Source of the DNA: Sulfuritalea sp.
GTDB taxonomy: Bacteria > Pseudomonadota > Gammaproteobacteria > Burkholderiales > Rhodocyclaceae
Reading direction: 5' to 3'
Assembly (NCBI GenBank): GCA_016708585.1
Contig: JADJFK010000008.1
Coordinates: 62,001-126,000, forward strand
DNA length: 64,000 nucleotides
Of this stretch, positions 1-9,811 are shown one piece after another (within the stretch, counting starts at the first letter, position 1; the number at the start of each line of letters is the position of its first letter). The position numbers and the translations under genes are program-made. The notes beneath the pieces were generated by a model. It worked only from the letters and a program-made list of their open reading frames with translations, was not told the origin of the DNA and searched no databases.

Positions 1-197
1 TGGACTGGATGACCGCCGGCAAGATACCGCCCGCAGCACCGGCCAAGTGCGACCTCAACGGCCTCAACAAATCGGCGCAACTGGGGGGCAAGTTGCGCAT
101 CAACGGCACGCCGGCGATTTTCTTCGCCAACGGCGAGCGCGTCGGCGGCTACATTCCCGCCGCGGAGATCGAGAAGCGCTTCGGCTCCGGCGGCTGA
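1..197 (+). CDS. dsbC: DsbC/DsbG-like thiol:disulfide interchange protein, C-terminal end only
   Basis: The reading frame is open from the window edge (Asp-Trp-Met-Thr at base 3) to TGA at 195-197, so only about 64 C-terminal residues are visible. The segment INGTPAIFFANGERVGGYIP holds the cis-Pro loop (GTP) and the closing beta-strands typical of periplasmic DsbC-type isomerases. The family dimerises and shuffles wrong disulfides in the periplasm. The catalytic CxxC would lie upstream, outside the window. It lies 243 bp before the formate dehydrogenase genes on the same strand; co-transcription cannot be judged. DsbG is an alternative assignment. Confidence 0.8.
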   Translation, partial: DWMTAGKIPPAAPAKCDLNGLNKSAQLGGKLRINGTPAIFFANGERVGGYIPAAEIEKRFGSGG

Positions 198-440
198 CCG
201 TCCGCCGCGGGCGGGTGCGCCGTACCCGCCCCCATCCGTCGCGCCGCGCCGGCATCCTCGCGCGGCATCCCCGTTGGCACCTTGCGTGTCGCGGCAACGT
301 GGCCGACCCGGCGCTCACGGGCGGTCGATTGCTGCGCCGCAAAATCAAATTTATTCCCTGTTCAGTTGCTTTTATGCGCCGGAAGGCAGAGACTTTCTCC
401 CGCTGCAATGGCGGCAGTCAAATAAAAAAGGAGGAGTCAG

Positions 441-3400
441 ATGCAAGTCTCACGGCGGCAGTTCTTCAAGATCTGCGGCGCCGGCATGAGCGGGTCGTCC
501 ATCGCACTGATGGGATTCTCGCCCACATCGGCCCTGGCGGAGGTGCGCAGCTACAAGCTGGCCCACGCCACGGAAACCCGCAACATGTGCCCCTACTGCT
601 CGGTCAGTTGCGGGGTCCTGATCTACACCACGGGCGACAAGTCCAAGAACGCGAAAGCGGACATCATCCACATCGAGGGCGATCCGGACAATCCCGTCAA
701 TCGCGGCACGCTGTGCCCCAAGGGCGCCGGCCTGATGGACATGGTCAAGAGCCCGAACCGGCTCAAGTTCCCCGAAGTGCGCGAAGCCGGCAGCAACGAG
801 TGGAAGCGCATCTCCTGGGATGACGCCATCAACCGCATCGCGGCCCACGTCAAGAAGGACCGCGACGCCAACCTGATCGAGAAGAACGCCGACGGCGTCA
901 CCGTCAATCGCTGGAACACCACCGGCTTCCTCGCCTCGTCGGCGGCCGGCAACGAAGCCGGCTACCTGACATCCAAGATCCTGCGCAACCTCGGAGTCGT
1001 CGCACTCGACACGCAAGCACGTATTTGACACGCCCCCACGGTATCCAGTCTGGGTCCGACATTTGGGCGTGGTGCAATGACCAACCACTGGGTCGATCTG
1101 AAGAATTCGGACCTGGTGATCGTCATGGGCGGCAATGCCGCCGAAGCGCATCCCTGCGGTTTCAAATGGGTCATCGAAGCGAAGAAGGATCGCAAGGCCA
1201 GGCTGATCGTGGTCGACCCGCGCTTCACGCGTTCCGCCGCCGTCTCCGATTTCTACGCGCCGATTCGCGCCGGTTCCGACATCGCCTTCCTCGGCGGCGT
1301 CATCAACTACCTGCTGTCGAAGGACAAGATCCATCACGAGTACGTCAAGAACTACACCAACGCCGCATTCCTGATCGACGAAGGCTTCAAGTTCGAGGAT
1401 GGCCTGTTCTCCGGCTACAACGCCGAAAAGCGCAGCTACGGCAAGGACACCTGGAAGTACCAGATCGGCAAGGACGGCTTTGCCATGGTCGATCCGACCC
1501 TGGAAAGCCCGAACTGCGTGTTCCAGCTGATGAAGAAGCACTACAGCCGCTACACGCCGGAACTGGTGAGCAAGACCACCGGCACTCCGCAGGACGCCTT
1601 CCTCAAGATCTGCGAAATGATGGCGGAGACGTCGGCGCCGGACAAGACCATGACGATCTGTTATGCGCTGGGCTGGACCGAGCATTCGGTCGGCTCGCAG
1701 AACATCCGCACCATGGCCTTGATCCAGCTCCTGCTCGGCAACATGGGCATGGCGGGCGGCGGCATCAACGCGCTGCGCGGCCACGCCAACGTGCAGGGCA
1801 TCACCGACATGTGCCTCTACTCGGAAGTGCTGCCCGGCTACCTGTCGGCGCCGACCGATGCCGACGTCGATCGCAAGACCTATCTGGAGAAGCGCACGCC
1901 CAAGGCGCTGCGGCCGAACCAGATGAACTTCCCGCAGAACTTCCCGAAGTGGTTCACCAGCCTGCAGAAGGCCTGGTACGGGGCGGCGGCGACCGACAAG
2001 AACGACTACGCTTACGACTGGCTGCCGAAGAAGGACGCGGCCTACGACGTGCTGGCGATCTTCGAGCGCATGCACCAGGGCAAGATGAACGGCTTCTTCT
2101 GCCAGGGCTTCAACCCGCTGGCCTCGGTGGCGAACAAGAAGAAGGTGGCCGATGCGCTGGCCAAGCTGAAGTTCCTTGTCGTCATCGATCCGTTGGCCAC
2201 CGACACGTCGGAATTCTGGAAGCCGCACGGCGAGTTCAACGAGGTCGACCCGACCAAGGTCGCGACCGAGGTGTTCCGCCTGCCGGCCAACCTGTTCGCC
2301 GAGGAGACCGCCAGCTTCACCAGCTCCGGCCGCGTCATCCAGTGGCACTGGAAGGCGGCCGACGGTCCCGGTGAATCGAAGGGTGACATCGAGATCCTGG
2401 CGGCGCTGTTCCTCAAGCTCAAGGCGATGTACGCCAAGGACGGCGGCAAGCTGCCGGAGCCGATTCTGAACCTGACCTGGCCCTACCGCATCCCGGCCAA
2501 GCCGTCGCCGGCGGAACTCCTCATGGAGATTTCCGGCAAGGCGCTGGGCGATGTCTTCGATCCGAAAGACAAGACCAAGGTGATCGTCAAGGCCGGCGAG
2601 CAGGTGGCCGGCTTCGCGCAGTTGCGCGACGACGGCTCGACCCAGTGCGGCAACTGGATCTACAGCGGCTGCTGGTCGCAGGCGGGCAACCTCACGGCGC
2701 GGCGCGATAACTCCGATCCGTCCGGCCTCGGTCAGACGCTGCTGTGGGGCTTCGCCTGGCCGGCCAACCGGCGCATCCTTTACAACCGCGCCAGTTGCGA
2801 CGTCTCGGGCAAGCCCTGGGATGCGAAGCGTACGGTGATCAAGTGGACCGGCACGGCCTGGGGCGGCAACGACGTGCCCGACATGCGGCCCGACGCGGCG
2901 CCCGACGAGAGCGTGATGCCTTTCATCATGACCCCGGAAGGCGTGGCGCGGCTGTTCGCGCCGGCCATGGCCGACGGACCCTTCCCCGAGCACTACGAAC
3001 CCTTCGAGACGCCGCTGGACAAGAACCCCTTCCATCCCGGCAATCCCAAGGCCATCAGCAATCCGGCGGCGCGGGTGTTCAAGGGCGACATGGAAACCTT
3101 CGGCAAGGCGAAGGACTTCCCCTATGTGGCCACCACCTACCGCCTCGTCGAGCACTTCCATTACTGGACCAAGCACTCGATGATCAACGCCGTGCTGCAA
3201 CCCGACCAGTTCGTCGAGATCAGCGAGCAATTGGCGCAGGAGAAGGGCATCGCCACCGGCGACAAGGTCAAGGTGCGCAGCAACCGCGGCTTCATCAAGG
3301 CGGTGGCGGTGGTCACCAAGCGCATCAAGACGCTCGACGTCGACGGCAAGAAGGTGCATACCGTTGGCATTCCAATCCATTGGGGTTTCAAGGGGGTCAC

Positions 3401-3503
3401 CAAGCCGGGCTTCATCACCAACACGCTGACGCCGTTCGTCGGCGACGCCAATTGCCAGACGCCGGAATACAAGGCGTTCCTGGTCAACATCGAGAAGATC
3501 TAA
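441..3503 (+). CDS. fdnG: Formate dehydrogenase-N major (alpha) subunit, selenoprotein with in-frame UGA
   Basis: This is the molybdopterin/selenocysteine catalytic subunit oxidising formate to CO2 on the periplasmic side. The N-terminus carries a Tat signal (SRRQFFK). The [4Fe-4S] motif CPYCSVSC with a later CPKG follows. The frame passes through TGA at 1026-1028, codon 196, in the context QARI-U-HAPTVSSLGPTFGRGAM. E. coli FdnG has Sec at residue 196 in the same sequence context. Read through, the gene encodes 1020 residues, the expected family length, and no other stop is found. A strong ribosome site (GGAGGAG) precedes the ATG. fdnH follows after 12 bases. A Cys form is not possible here, so the protein depends on selA, selB and selC downstream. 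Confidence 0.96.
1026..1060 (+). promoter_or_regulatory. UGA (Sec) codon and bacterial SECIS hairpin inside fdnG
   Basis: Counting the U of UGA as 1, there is U at 17, and G-U at 23-24 in the apical loop. These are the positions reported to be needed for SelB binding in the E. coli fdhF SECIS. The short upper stem is ATCC (1043-1046) against GGGT (1052-1055) with loop AGTCT. The structure was folded by eye only. Confidence 0.85.
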
Positions 3504-3515
3504 GGGAGATATGAC

Positions 3516-4403
3516 ATGGCATTGCAATCGCTAGATATCGCCCGCCGCTCGGCGACGACCACACCGGCACCCGGCGTCCGGCAGACCACGGAAGTGGCCA
3601 AGCTGATCGACGTGTCCACCTGCATCGGCTGCAAGGCCTGCCAGGCGGCCTGCATGGAATGGAACGACATCCGCGACGAGGTCGGCATCAACCACGGCGT
3701 CTATGACAATCCGATCGACCTGACGGCCAAGTCGTGGACCGTGATGCGCTTCGCCGAAGTCGAGGAGAAAGGCAAGCTGGAGTGGCTGATCCGCAAGGAC
3801 GGCTGCATGCATTGCGCCGATCCGGGCTGCCTCAAGGCCTGCCCGGCCCCCGGCGCCATCATCCAGTACGCCAACGGCATCGTCGATTTCCACCAGGAAA
3901 ACTGCATCGGCTGCGGCTACTGCATCACCGGCTGCCCCTTCAACATCCCGCGCATCTCGCAGGAGGACAGCAAGGCCTACAAGTGCTCGCTGTGTTCCGA
4001 CCGGGTGGCCGTCGGCCAGGCGCCGGCTTGCGCCAAGGTCTGTCCGACCGGCGCGATCCAGTTCGGCTCGAAAGAGCAGATGAAGGATTACGCCGCCAAG
4101 CGCATCGTCGACCTCAAGTCGCGCGGCTACGACAAGGCAGGGCTCTACGATCCGGCAGGGGTGGGCGGCACGCACGTCATGTACGTGTTGCACCACGCCG
4201 ACCGGCCGGAGCTCTACAAGGGCCTGCCCAACGATCCCAGCATCAGTCCGCTGGTGTCGCTGTGGAAGGGCTTTGCCAAGCCGCTGGCCACCGTGGCCAT
4301 GGCTGCCGTGGCACTGGGCAGTCTGTTCCACTACGTGATGAAGGGTCCGAACGAGGTCAGCAAGGAGCTTGAGGACGAACTGGAGAAGGAGGACGCAAAA
4401 TGA
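3516..4403 (+). CDS. fdnH: Formate dehydrogenase-N beta subunit (four-cluster ferredoxin)
   Basis: The 295-residue electron-transfer subunit carries electrons from FdnG to the cytochrome b subunit. Four Cys clusters are visible: CIGCKACQAAC, CMHCADPGCLKACP, CIGCGYCITGC and CSLCSDRV...CAKVCP, matching the four [4Fe-4S] arrangement of FdnH/FdoH. A single hydrophobic segment near residues 255-275 (TVAMAAVALGSLFHYV) anchors the C-terminus in the inner membrane. The ATG is 12 bases after the fdnG stop and is preceded by AAGGGAG. The last codons overlap the fdnI start in an ATGA. There is no signal peptide of its own, since the family is exported piggy-back with the Tat-bearing alpha subunit. Confidence 0.95.
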   Translation: MALQSLDIARRSATTTPAPGVRQTTEVAKLIDVSTCIGCKACQAACMEWNDIRDEVGINHGVYDNPIDLTAKSWTVMRFAEVEEKGKLEWLIRKDGCMHCADPGCLKACPAPGAIIQYANGIVDFHQENCIGCGYCITGCPFNIPRISQEDSKAYKCSLCSDRVAVGQAPACAKVCPTGAIQFGSKEQMKDYAAKRIVDLKSRGYDKAGLYDPAGVGGTHVMYVLHHADRPELYKGLPNDPSISPLVSLWKGFAKPLATVAMAAVALGSLFHYVMKGPNEVSKELEDELEKEDAK

Positions 4404-5020
4404 TCCGCAATCCAAAGGACCTGCAGCGCTACACCGCCGAAGAGCGGGCCAATCACTGGATAGTGGGCATCTGCTTCATCCTGCTCGCGCTCTCGGGGCT
4501 GGCCTTCTTCCATCCGGCCTTCTATCCGCTGACGCAGCTGTTCGGCGGCGGGGTCTGGGCGCGCATCCTGCACCCCATCATCGGCTGGCTGATGATGATC
4601 GGCTTCGTCGTCATGTACTTCCGCTTCAAGGCGCTGAACAGGATGGAGCCGGCCGACAGGGAGTGGCTCGACCGCGTCGGCGAAATGATGGACGGCAACG
4701 ACCACAACATGCCGGAACAGGGCAAGTACAACGGCGGCCAGAAGGCGATGTTCTGGGCCATGTCGGTGTGCATGCTGCTGCTGTTCGTCTCCGGCATCAT
4801 CCTGTGGCGCGCCTATTTCAGCTTCCCGGTGGATGTGGTGCGCCTCGGCGCCGTGGTGCATGCGGCGGTCGCCGCGATCATGATCGCGATGATCTTCGTC
4901 CATGTCTATGCCGCCCTCTGGGTTCGCGGCACGGTGCGCGCGATGGTCTATGGCACGGTCACCCGCGCCTGGGCCAAGCAGCACCACCGGGCGTGGTACC
5001 GCCAGGTAACGGGCAAATGA
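4400..5020 (+). CDS. fdnI: Formate dehydrogenase-N gamma subunit, cytochrome b556
   Basis: The 206-residue integral membrane protein has four hydrophobic segments (about residues 17-40, 52-72, 112-135, 150-172) and His residues suited to haem b ligation (NHW near the N-terminus, HPIIGW, HAAVAAI, HVYAALW). In the family it takes electrons from the beta subunit and reduces quinone. The start overlaps the fdnH stop by four bases (ATGA), so translation is probably coupled. It is the last gene before a strong terminator. Confidence 0.94.
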   Translation: MIRNPKDLQRYTAEERANHWIVGICFILLALSGLAFFHPAFYPLTQLFGGGVWARILHPIIGWLMMIGFVVMYFRFKALNRMEPADREWLDRVGEMMDGNDHNMPEQGKYNGGQKAMFWAMSVCMLLLFVSGIILWRAYFSFPVDVVRLGAVVHAAVAAIMIAMIFVHVYAALWVRGTVRAMVYGTVTRAWAKQHHRAWYRQVTGK

Positions 5021-5061
5021 GCGGCAAGTCCTGATCTCCCCGGCAGTTTCCTGCCGATCCA

Positions 5062-5093
5062 GACCCGCGGGCTTCGGCCCGCGGGTCGTTTGT
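5062..5093 (+). terminator. Rho-independent terminator after fdnGHI
   Basis: An 11-bp perfect GC-rich stem (GACCCGCGGGC / GCCCGCGGGTC) with a TTCG tetraloop is followed by GTTTGT. It separates the structural genes from fdhE, so fdhE may depend on read-through or on a promoter within 5094-5121. Confidence 0.85.
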
Positions 5094-5121
5094 AAGTCCC
5101 CAATCGAATAGACTCTTCGCC

Positions 5122-6045
5122 ATGAGCGCCACCACCCAAACCCCCGTCATTCCGATCAAGTCGAGCAGCGAGCCGCCGCACGTCATCGCCCCCGCTGCGG
5201 CGACGATTTTTTCCACCCGCGCAGAGCGCTTCGACCAGCTCGCCGCCGGCCACAGCCTCGGCGCCTGGCTGCGCTTCCTCGGCGCACTGAGTCGCGCCCA
5301 GCACGAGGCCCTGCAGGCCCTGCCGGCGCTGCCGCTGCCCGATGCCACGCAACTGGCGCTGGCGCGCGAGCACCGCATGCCGCCGCTGCCGGCGCAGTCC
5401 TGGCCGCGCGATCCGGCCTGGCGCACCGGCCTGCAACAGATCATCGCCGCCGTCACGCCCGCCGCACCCGAACCCGCGCGCAAGGACCTGGCGCGACTGG
5501 CGGCCTTCGACGCCGAACGCGTCGAGGCGCTGGCCGAGCGCGTGCTGCACACCGAGCTCTACGGCGACGATGCCGCCCTGCTGCCCTATGTCGCCGCCGC
5601 CCTGCAAGTGCTATGGACCGCCGGCGCCGCGCGCCTCGGCGTCGCCGAAATAGCCGCACTCGACGTGCCCGGCGTCTGTCCCTGCTGCGGCTTCCTGCCG
5701 GTGGCCAGCGTGGTGCGCGGCGGCGGCGAGGTCGCCAACCTGCGCTACCTGCACTGCGCCCTGTGCAACACCGAATGGAATCTGGTGCGCGTCAAATGCA
5801 CCGCCTGCGATGCCACCGAAGGCGTCAGTTACCGACATCTGGAAGCCGAAGGGCTCAAGGGCGCCGACGCCGTACGCGCCGAAACCTGCGATTCCTGCAA
5901 AAGCTACCTCAAGATCGTGTACCAGGAGAAAGCTCCAGTCGACCCGGTGGCCGACGACCTCGCCACGCTGGCGCTGGACATCCTGGTCGACGAGGCCGGC
6001 TACGCCCGCAGCGGGCCCAACCTGCTGCTGGTGCCGGGTAGCTGA
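5122..6045 (+). CDS. fdhE: Formate dehydrogenase accessory protein FdhE
   Basis: The 307-residue cytoplasmic rubredoxin-like protein is needed for formation of active respiratory formate dehydrogenase. The C-terminal half shows the family's four Cys pairs: CPCC, CALC, CTAC and CDSC, which bind iron in E. coli FdhE. The N-terminal half is Ala/Leu-rich and variable, as usual. The location directly after fdnGHI fits the role. The companion sulfurtransferase FdhD is not in this window. The stop codon is followed four bases later by a copy of the dispersed 26-bp repeat. Confidence 0.93.
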   Translation: MSATTQTPVIPIKSSSEPPHVIAPAAATIFSTRAERFDQLAAGHSLGAWLRFLGALSRAQHEALQALPALPLPDATQLALAREHRMPPLPAQSWPRDPAWRTGLQQIIAAVTPAAPEPARKDLARLAAFDAERVEALAERVLHTELYGDDAALLPYVAAALQVLWTAGAARLGVAEIAALDVPGVCPCCGFLPVASVVRGGGEVANLRYLHCALCNTEWNLVRVKCTACDATEGVSYRHLEAEGLKGADAVRAETCDSCKSYLKIVYQEKAPVDPVADDLATLALDILVDEAGYARSGPNLLLVPGS

Positions 6046-6049
6046 GCGC

Positions 6050-6075
6050 AAAAGTCGGCGCTGGCGGGACGGCGA
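6050..6075 (+). repeat. Dispersed 26-bp repeat, copy a (left end of R-M cassette)
   Basis: The copy AAAAGTCGGCGCTGGCGGGACGGCGA is a full match to the consensus derived from this window. It sits just after the fdhE stop and is matched by a direct copy just after hsdR. Confidence 0.85.
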
Positions 6076-6202
6076 TTCTGCATCGCGTTCGCCGGCCGAG
6101 ATCAGCGCTTGATATCCCGCCGTGCTTTCGGCACTATGCGGAGTCGATAGCCGCCGCGTCCCGCGGCCGGCCGATTCCCGAACGCGGCAAGCCTGTACCC
6201 CA

Positions 6203-8469
6203 ATGAAAAACCTGGACGCCCTCAAGCAACAGGGCGATGTCATCTGGAACATCGCCAATCTCCTGCGCGGCCCCTACCGGCCGCCGCAGTACCGGCGGGT
6301 GATGATTCCGCTCACCGTCCTGCGCCGCCTCGACTGCATGCTGGAGGGCAGCAAGGACAAGGTGCTGGCCCACTACAAGAAGCTCAAGGCCGAGGGCAAG
6401 GACGAAGAAACCATCGAGAAGGTCATCGCCCACAAGTTCGGCCTGCCGATCTTCAACATCAGCGAATTCACCTTCCAGAAACTGCTCGGCGATCCGGAAA
6501 AGCTTGCCGCCAACCTGCGCAACTTCATGGCCGGGTTCTCCGGACGCGCGCGCCGCATCATCGAGAAGTTCAAGTTCGACGAGGAAATCGAAAAGCTCGA
6601 AGACGCCAACCGCCTGTTCGAGGTGGTCAAGGAAATCGCCGCCGTCGACCTGCACCCCGAGAAGATTCCCAACATCGCCATGGGCTACGTCTTCGAAGAC
6701 CTGGTGCGGCGCTTCAACGAACAGGCCAACGAGGAAGCCGGCGACCACTTCACGCCGCGCGAAGTCATCAAGCTCATGGTCAAGCTGCTGTTCACCCATG
6801 ACGACCTGGTCTACAAGCCGGCCAAGGTCATCAAGATCTACGACCCCACCTGCGGCACCGGCGGCATGCTCTCCGAATCGGAGAAGCTGATCGCCGATCC
6901 CGACAGCGGCCTCAACCCCGGCGCCAACGTCCAGCTCTTCGGCCAGGAATACAACCCCGAGTCCTACGCCATCTGCGGCTCCGACCTGATGATCAAGGGC
7001 GAGGGTGTGGAGAACATCGTCTTTGGCGACACCCTCGGCACCGGCAAGGCCAAGGAGGGCTTCGCCGACGGCGATGGCCACCCCAACGAACGCTTCCACT
7101 ACATGCTGGCCAACCCGCCCTTCGGCGTCGAATGGAAGCCCGAAAAGGACAACGTCACCCGCGAGCACAACGAGTTCGGCTTCAAGGGCCGCTTCGGCCC
7201 CGGCCTGCCGCGCATCAACGACGGCGCCCTGCTGTTCCTGCTGCACATGATGTCCAAGATGCAGCCCGCGCCCGAGAACGGCGGCGAGGGCTCGCGCATC
7301 GCCATCGTCTTCAACGGCTCGCCGCTATTCACGGGCGACGCCGGCAGCGGCGAAAGCAACATCCGCCGCTGGATCATCGAGCACGACATGCTCGAAGCCG
7401 TGATCGGCCTGCCCGACCAGCTTTTCTACAACACCGGCATCAGCACCTACGTCTGGATCGTCACCAACCGCAAGCCGAAGGAACGCGCCGGCAAGGTTCA
7501 GCTCATCAACGCCACCGAGTTCGCCTGGAAGATGAAGAAAAGCCTCGGCGACAAGCGCAAGCGCATCGGCGACGGCAGCGATGGCGCGCCCGACCATATC
7601 GCCGTGCTGACCAGGCTCTATGGCGATTTCCAGCACGATGTGCGCAAAACTCTCGGCGAGATCGGAACCAACATCGATCCCAAGCGCGACCAGGCAAAGT
7701 CGCTCTTCGTCAGCAAGATTTTCGAAAACCGCGACTTCGGCTTCCTCAAGATCACCGTCGAGCGGCCCTTGCGCCTCAACTTTGCCGCGAACAACGAACG
7801 CATCGCCCGCGTGCAGGCCACCGGCGCTTTCACCGGATTGGCGATCTCGAAAAAGCGCAAGGACAAGGGAAAAATCGCCGAGGAGATACTCGAGGGCAAG
7901 GCCGCGCAAGCCGCCATCCTCGATGTGCTGAACGGCATCAAGCCCGCCTTTGCCAAAGGGCAGCTCGCCAAGGATCGTGCTGTCTTCGAGGACCAGTTGA
8001 GTGCCGCCTTCAAGGCGTCCGGCATCGAGTTCGACGCGAGGCTCAAGGACATCCTGCTGCCCCCGGCGCCCTCGCTGAAAAAGACCCCAGCGCCGAAATT
8101 TGCCGCGACAGGAAGGGCAAGCCGGAGCCGGATGCCGACCTGCGCGATACCGAAAACGTGCCCCTGCCGGCGGGCATCCCCATGCCGCTGCCGCTGGACT
8201 ACGAAGGCAAGAAGAACAAGGGCAAGGTCGACGTCGCGCCGCTGCTGGAGTTGGTGCAGGACCATTGCGAGGCCTATCTCGCCGCCGAAGTGCTGCCCTA
8301 CCGTCCCGATGCCTGGATCGCCCACGACAAGATCAAGGTTGGCTACGAAATCCCCTTCAACCGCCACTTCTACGAATACGAGCCGCCGCGCCCGCTGGAA
8401 GCTATCGAGGCCGACATCCTTGCGCTGGAGAAGGACATCATGGCCATGCTCGGAGAAATTACGACATGA
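6203..8469 (+). CDS. hsdM: Type I restriction-modification methyltransferase subunit HsdM, one-base frame break
   Basis: The N6-adenine methyltransferase subunit carries YDPTCGTGGM (SAM motif I) and LANPPFGVEW (NPPF catalytic motif IV), with the N-terminal HsdM domain ahead of them. ATG 6203 is preferred over upstream codons because MKNLDALKQQGDVIWNIANL is the family start. The frame from 6203 is good to about base 8080, and the conserved tail (AEICRDRKGKPEPD...NRHFYEYEPPRPLE) continues in the -1 frame to TGA 8467-8469. One extra A in the A5 run at 8078-8082 restores a 755-residue protein reading SLKKDPSAEICRD. It overlaps hsdS by four bases. The break may be a sequencing error, a real mutation or slippage. 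Confidence 0.88.
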
Positions 8470-9811
8470 GACTCGCGGCTTATCCGGGCAGGGCCAGCGG
8501 CGTTGAATGGCTTGGCGAAGTGCCTGAGCATTGGGGCGTGAAGCGTCTCAAATGGTCAGTCGCAGGCTGCATCAACGGTGTATGGGGCGATGAGCCGGAC
8601 GGCGTCGACGATGTTGTTTGTGTGCGGGTTGCAGATTTCGACCGGGACAGGTTTTCTGTCACCACCGATTCGCTCACGATTCGATCGGTTGAGCCGAAGC
8701 AGCGACAATCCAGAAAACTGCGGAAGGGCGACTTGCTCATTGAAAAGTCCGGCGGTGGCGACAAGCAACTCGTGGGCTGCGTCGTCTATTTCGATCATGA
8801 GTTCGAGGCGGTCTGCTCGAACTTCGTGGCCCGACTGCCAGTCGATCCGGAACTTCCCGGCAGATATTGGAGCTATGTTCATGCCGCGCTCTATGCCGGC
8901 CGGCTCAACTATCCGGCGATCAAACAGACGACAGGTATCCAGAATCTCGATGCGGGCGAATACCTGAACACGCTCGCCGCGTATCCGCCGGTTGACGAGC
9001 AGGAGAATATCGCCGACTTCCTCGACTGGAAGACGGCGCAGATCGACGCGCTGATTGCAAAGAAGCAGGAACTGATAGCGAAGCTGAAGGAAAAGCGCCT
9101 CGCGGTCATCACCCAGGCCGTCACCAAGGGCCTCGACCCCAAAACGCCACTGCGCGATTCCGGCGTTCCATGGCTCGGCAAGGTGCCGGCACATTGGGCG
9201 GTGATGGAACTCCGGCGTCGCTGGATTATTCAGGACTGCAAGCACAAAACCGTTTCATTCGTAACTGACGGTGTTCCTCTCGCAAGCATCAAGGAGGTCC
9301 ATGACTTCGAAGTGAATCTTGAAGATGCGAATCAGACCACCTACGAGGAGTATCTTGAACTGATTGAGGGCGGGCGAGAGCCAATGCTTGGCGACATCAT
9401 CTACAGCCGGAATGCTTCGGTCGGTGATGCAGCCATAGTTTCAACAACAGCTCGTTTTTCTATGGGGCAAGATGTATGCCTTTTGCGTTCCCCCGACGCC
9501 TATCCTAGATTTGTCGCGTACCTTCTGAGGTCGCAGCCGTTACGCGAACAAGCAGAGGCCGTTATGATTGGTTCGACCTTCCGAAGAATCAACGTCAGTC
9601 AGATCAAGTCACTTTGGGTAACGGTTCCGCCCGTTGATGAGCGAGAGAAATTTCGGGCTCTGGATCGAAAACGGAGCGGATAGATTCGATGATCGAGAAA
9701 GCAGAATTGGCGGTCTCCTTGCTCACCGAATACCGCTCCGCCCTCATCACTGCCGCGACCACCGGCAAGATCGACCTGCGCGGCTGGCAGGCCGAAAAGG
9801 AGGCCGCATGA
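8466..9811 (+). CDS. hsdS: Type I restriction-modification specificity subunit HsdS, one-base frame break
   Basis: The DNA-recognition subunit has two target-recognition domains, each opening with a W-L-G-x-V-P-x-H-W motif (WLGEVPEHW, WLGKVPAHW). The central helix EKRLAVITQAVTKGLDP is a spacer between them. The frame stops at TAG 9681-9683, but the expected C-terminal coiled coil (TERIDSMIEKAELA...SALITAATTGKIDLRGW) continues in the -1 frame to TGA 9809-9811. One extra A in the A4 run at 9668-9671 yields a 448-residue protein. If the break is real, HsdS lacks its distal helix. The target-recognition region is visibly less GC-rich than its neighbours, common for exchanged HsdS domains. ATG 8466 overlaps the hsdM end. 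Confidence 0.87.

Noticed and set aside
273..300. Sigma-54 promoter upstream of fdnG (TTGGCACCTTGCG)
   Set aside because: TGGCAC is present, but the GC element is not at the required spacing.
450..3527. A 1025-residue open frame antisense to fdnG
   Set aside because: It is the mirror of high-GC codon usage: Arg/His/Gly-rich with no domain, whereas the plus strand encodes a full formate dehydrogenase subunit.
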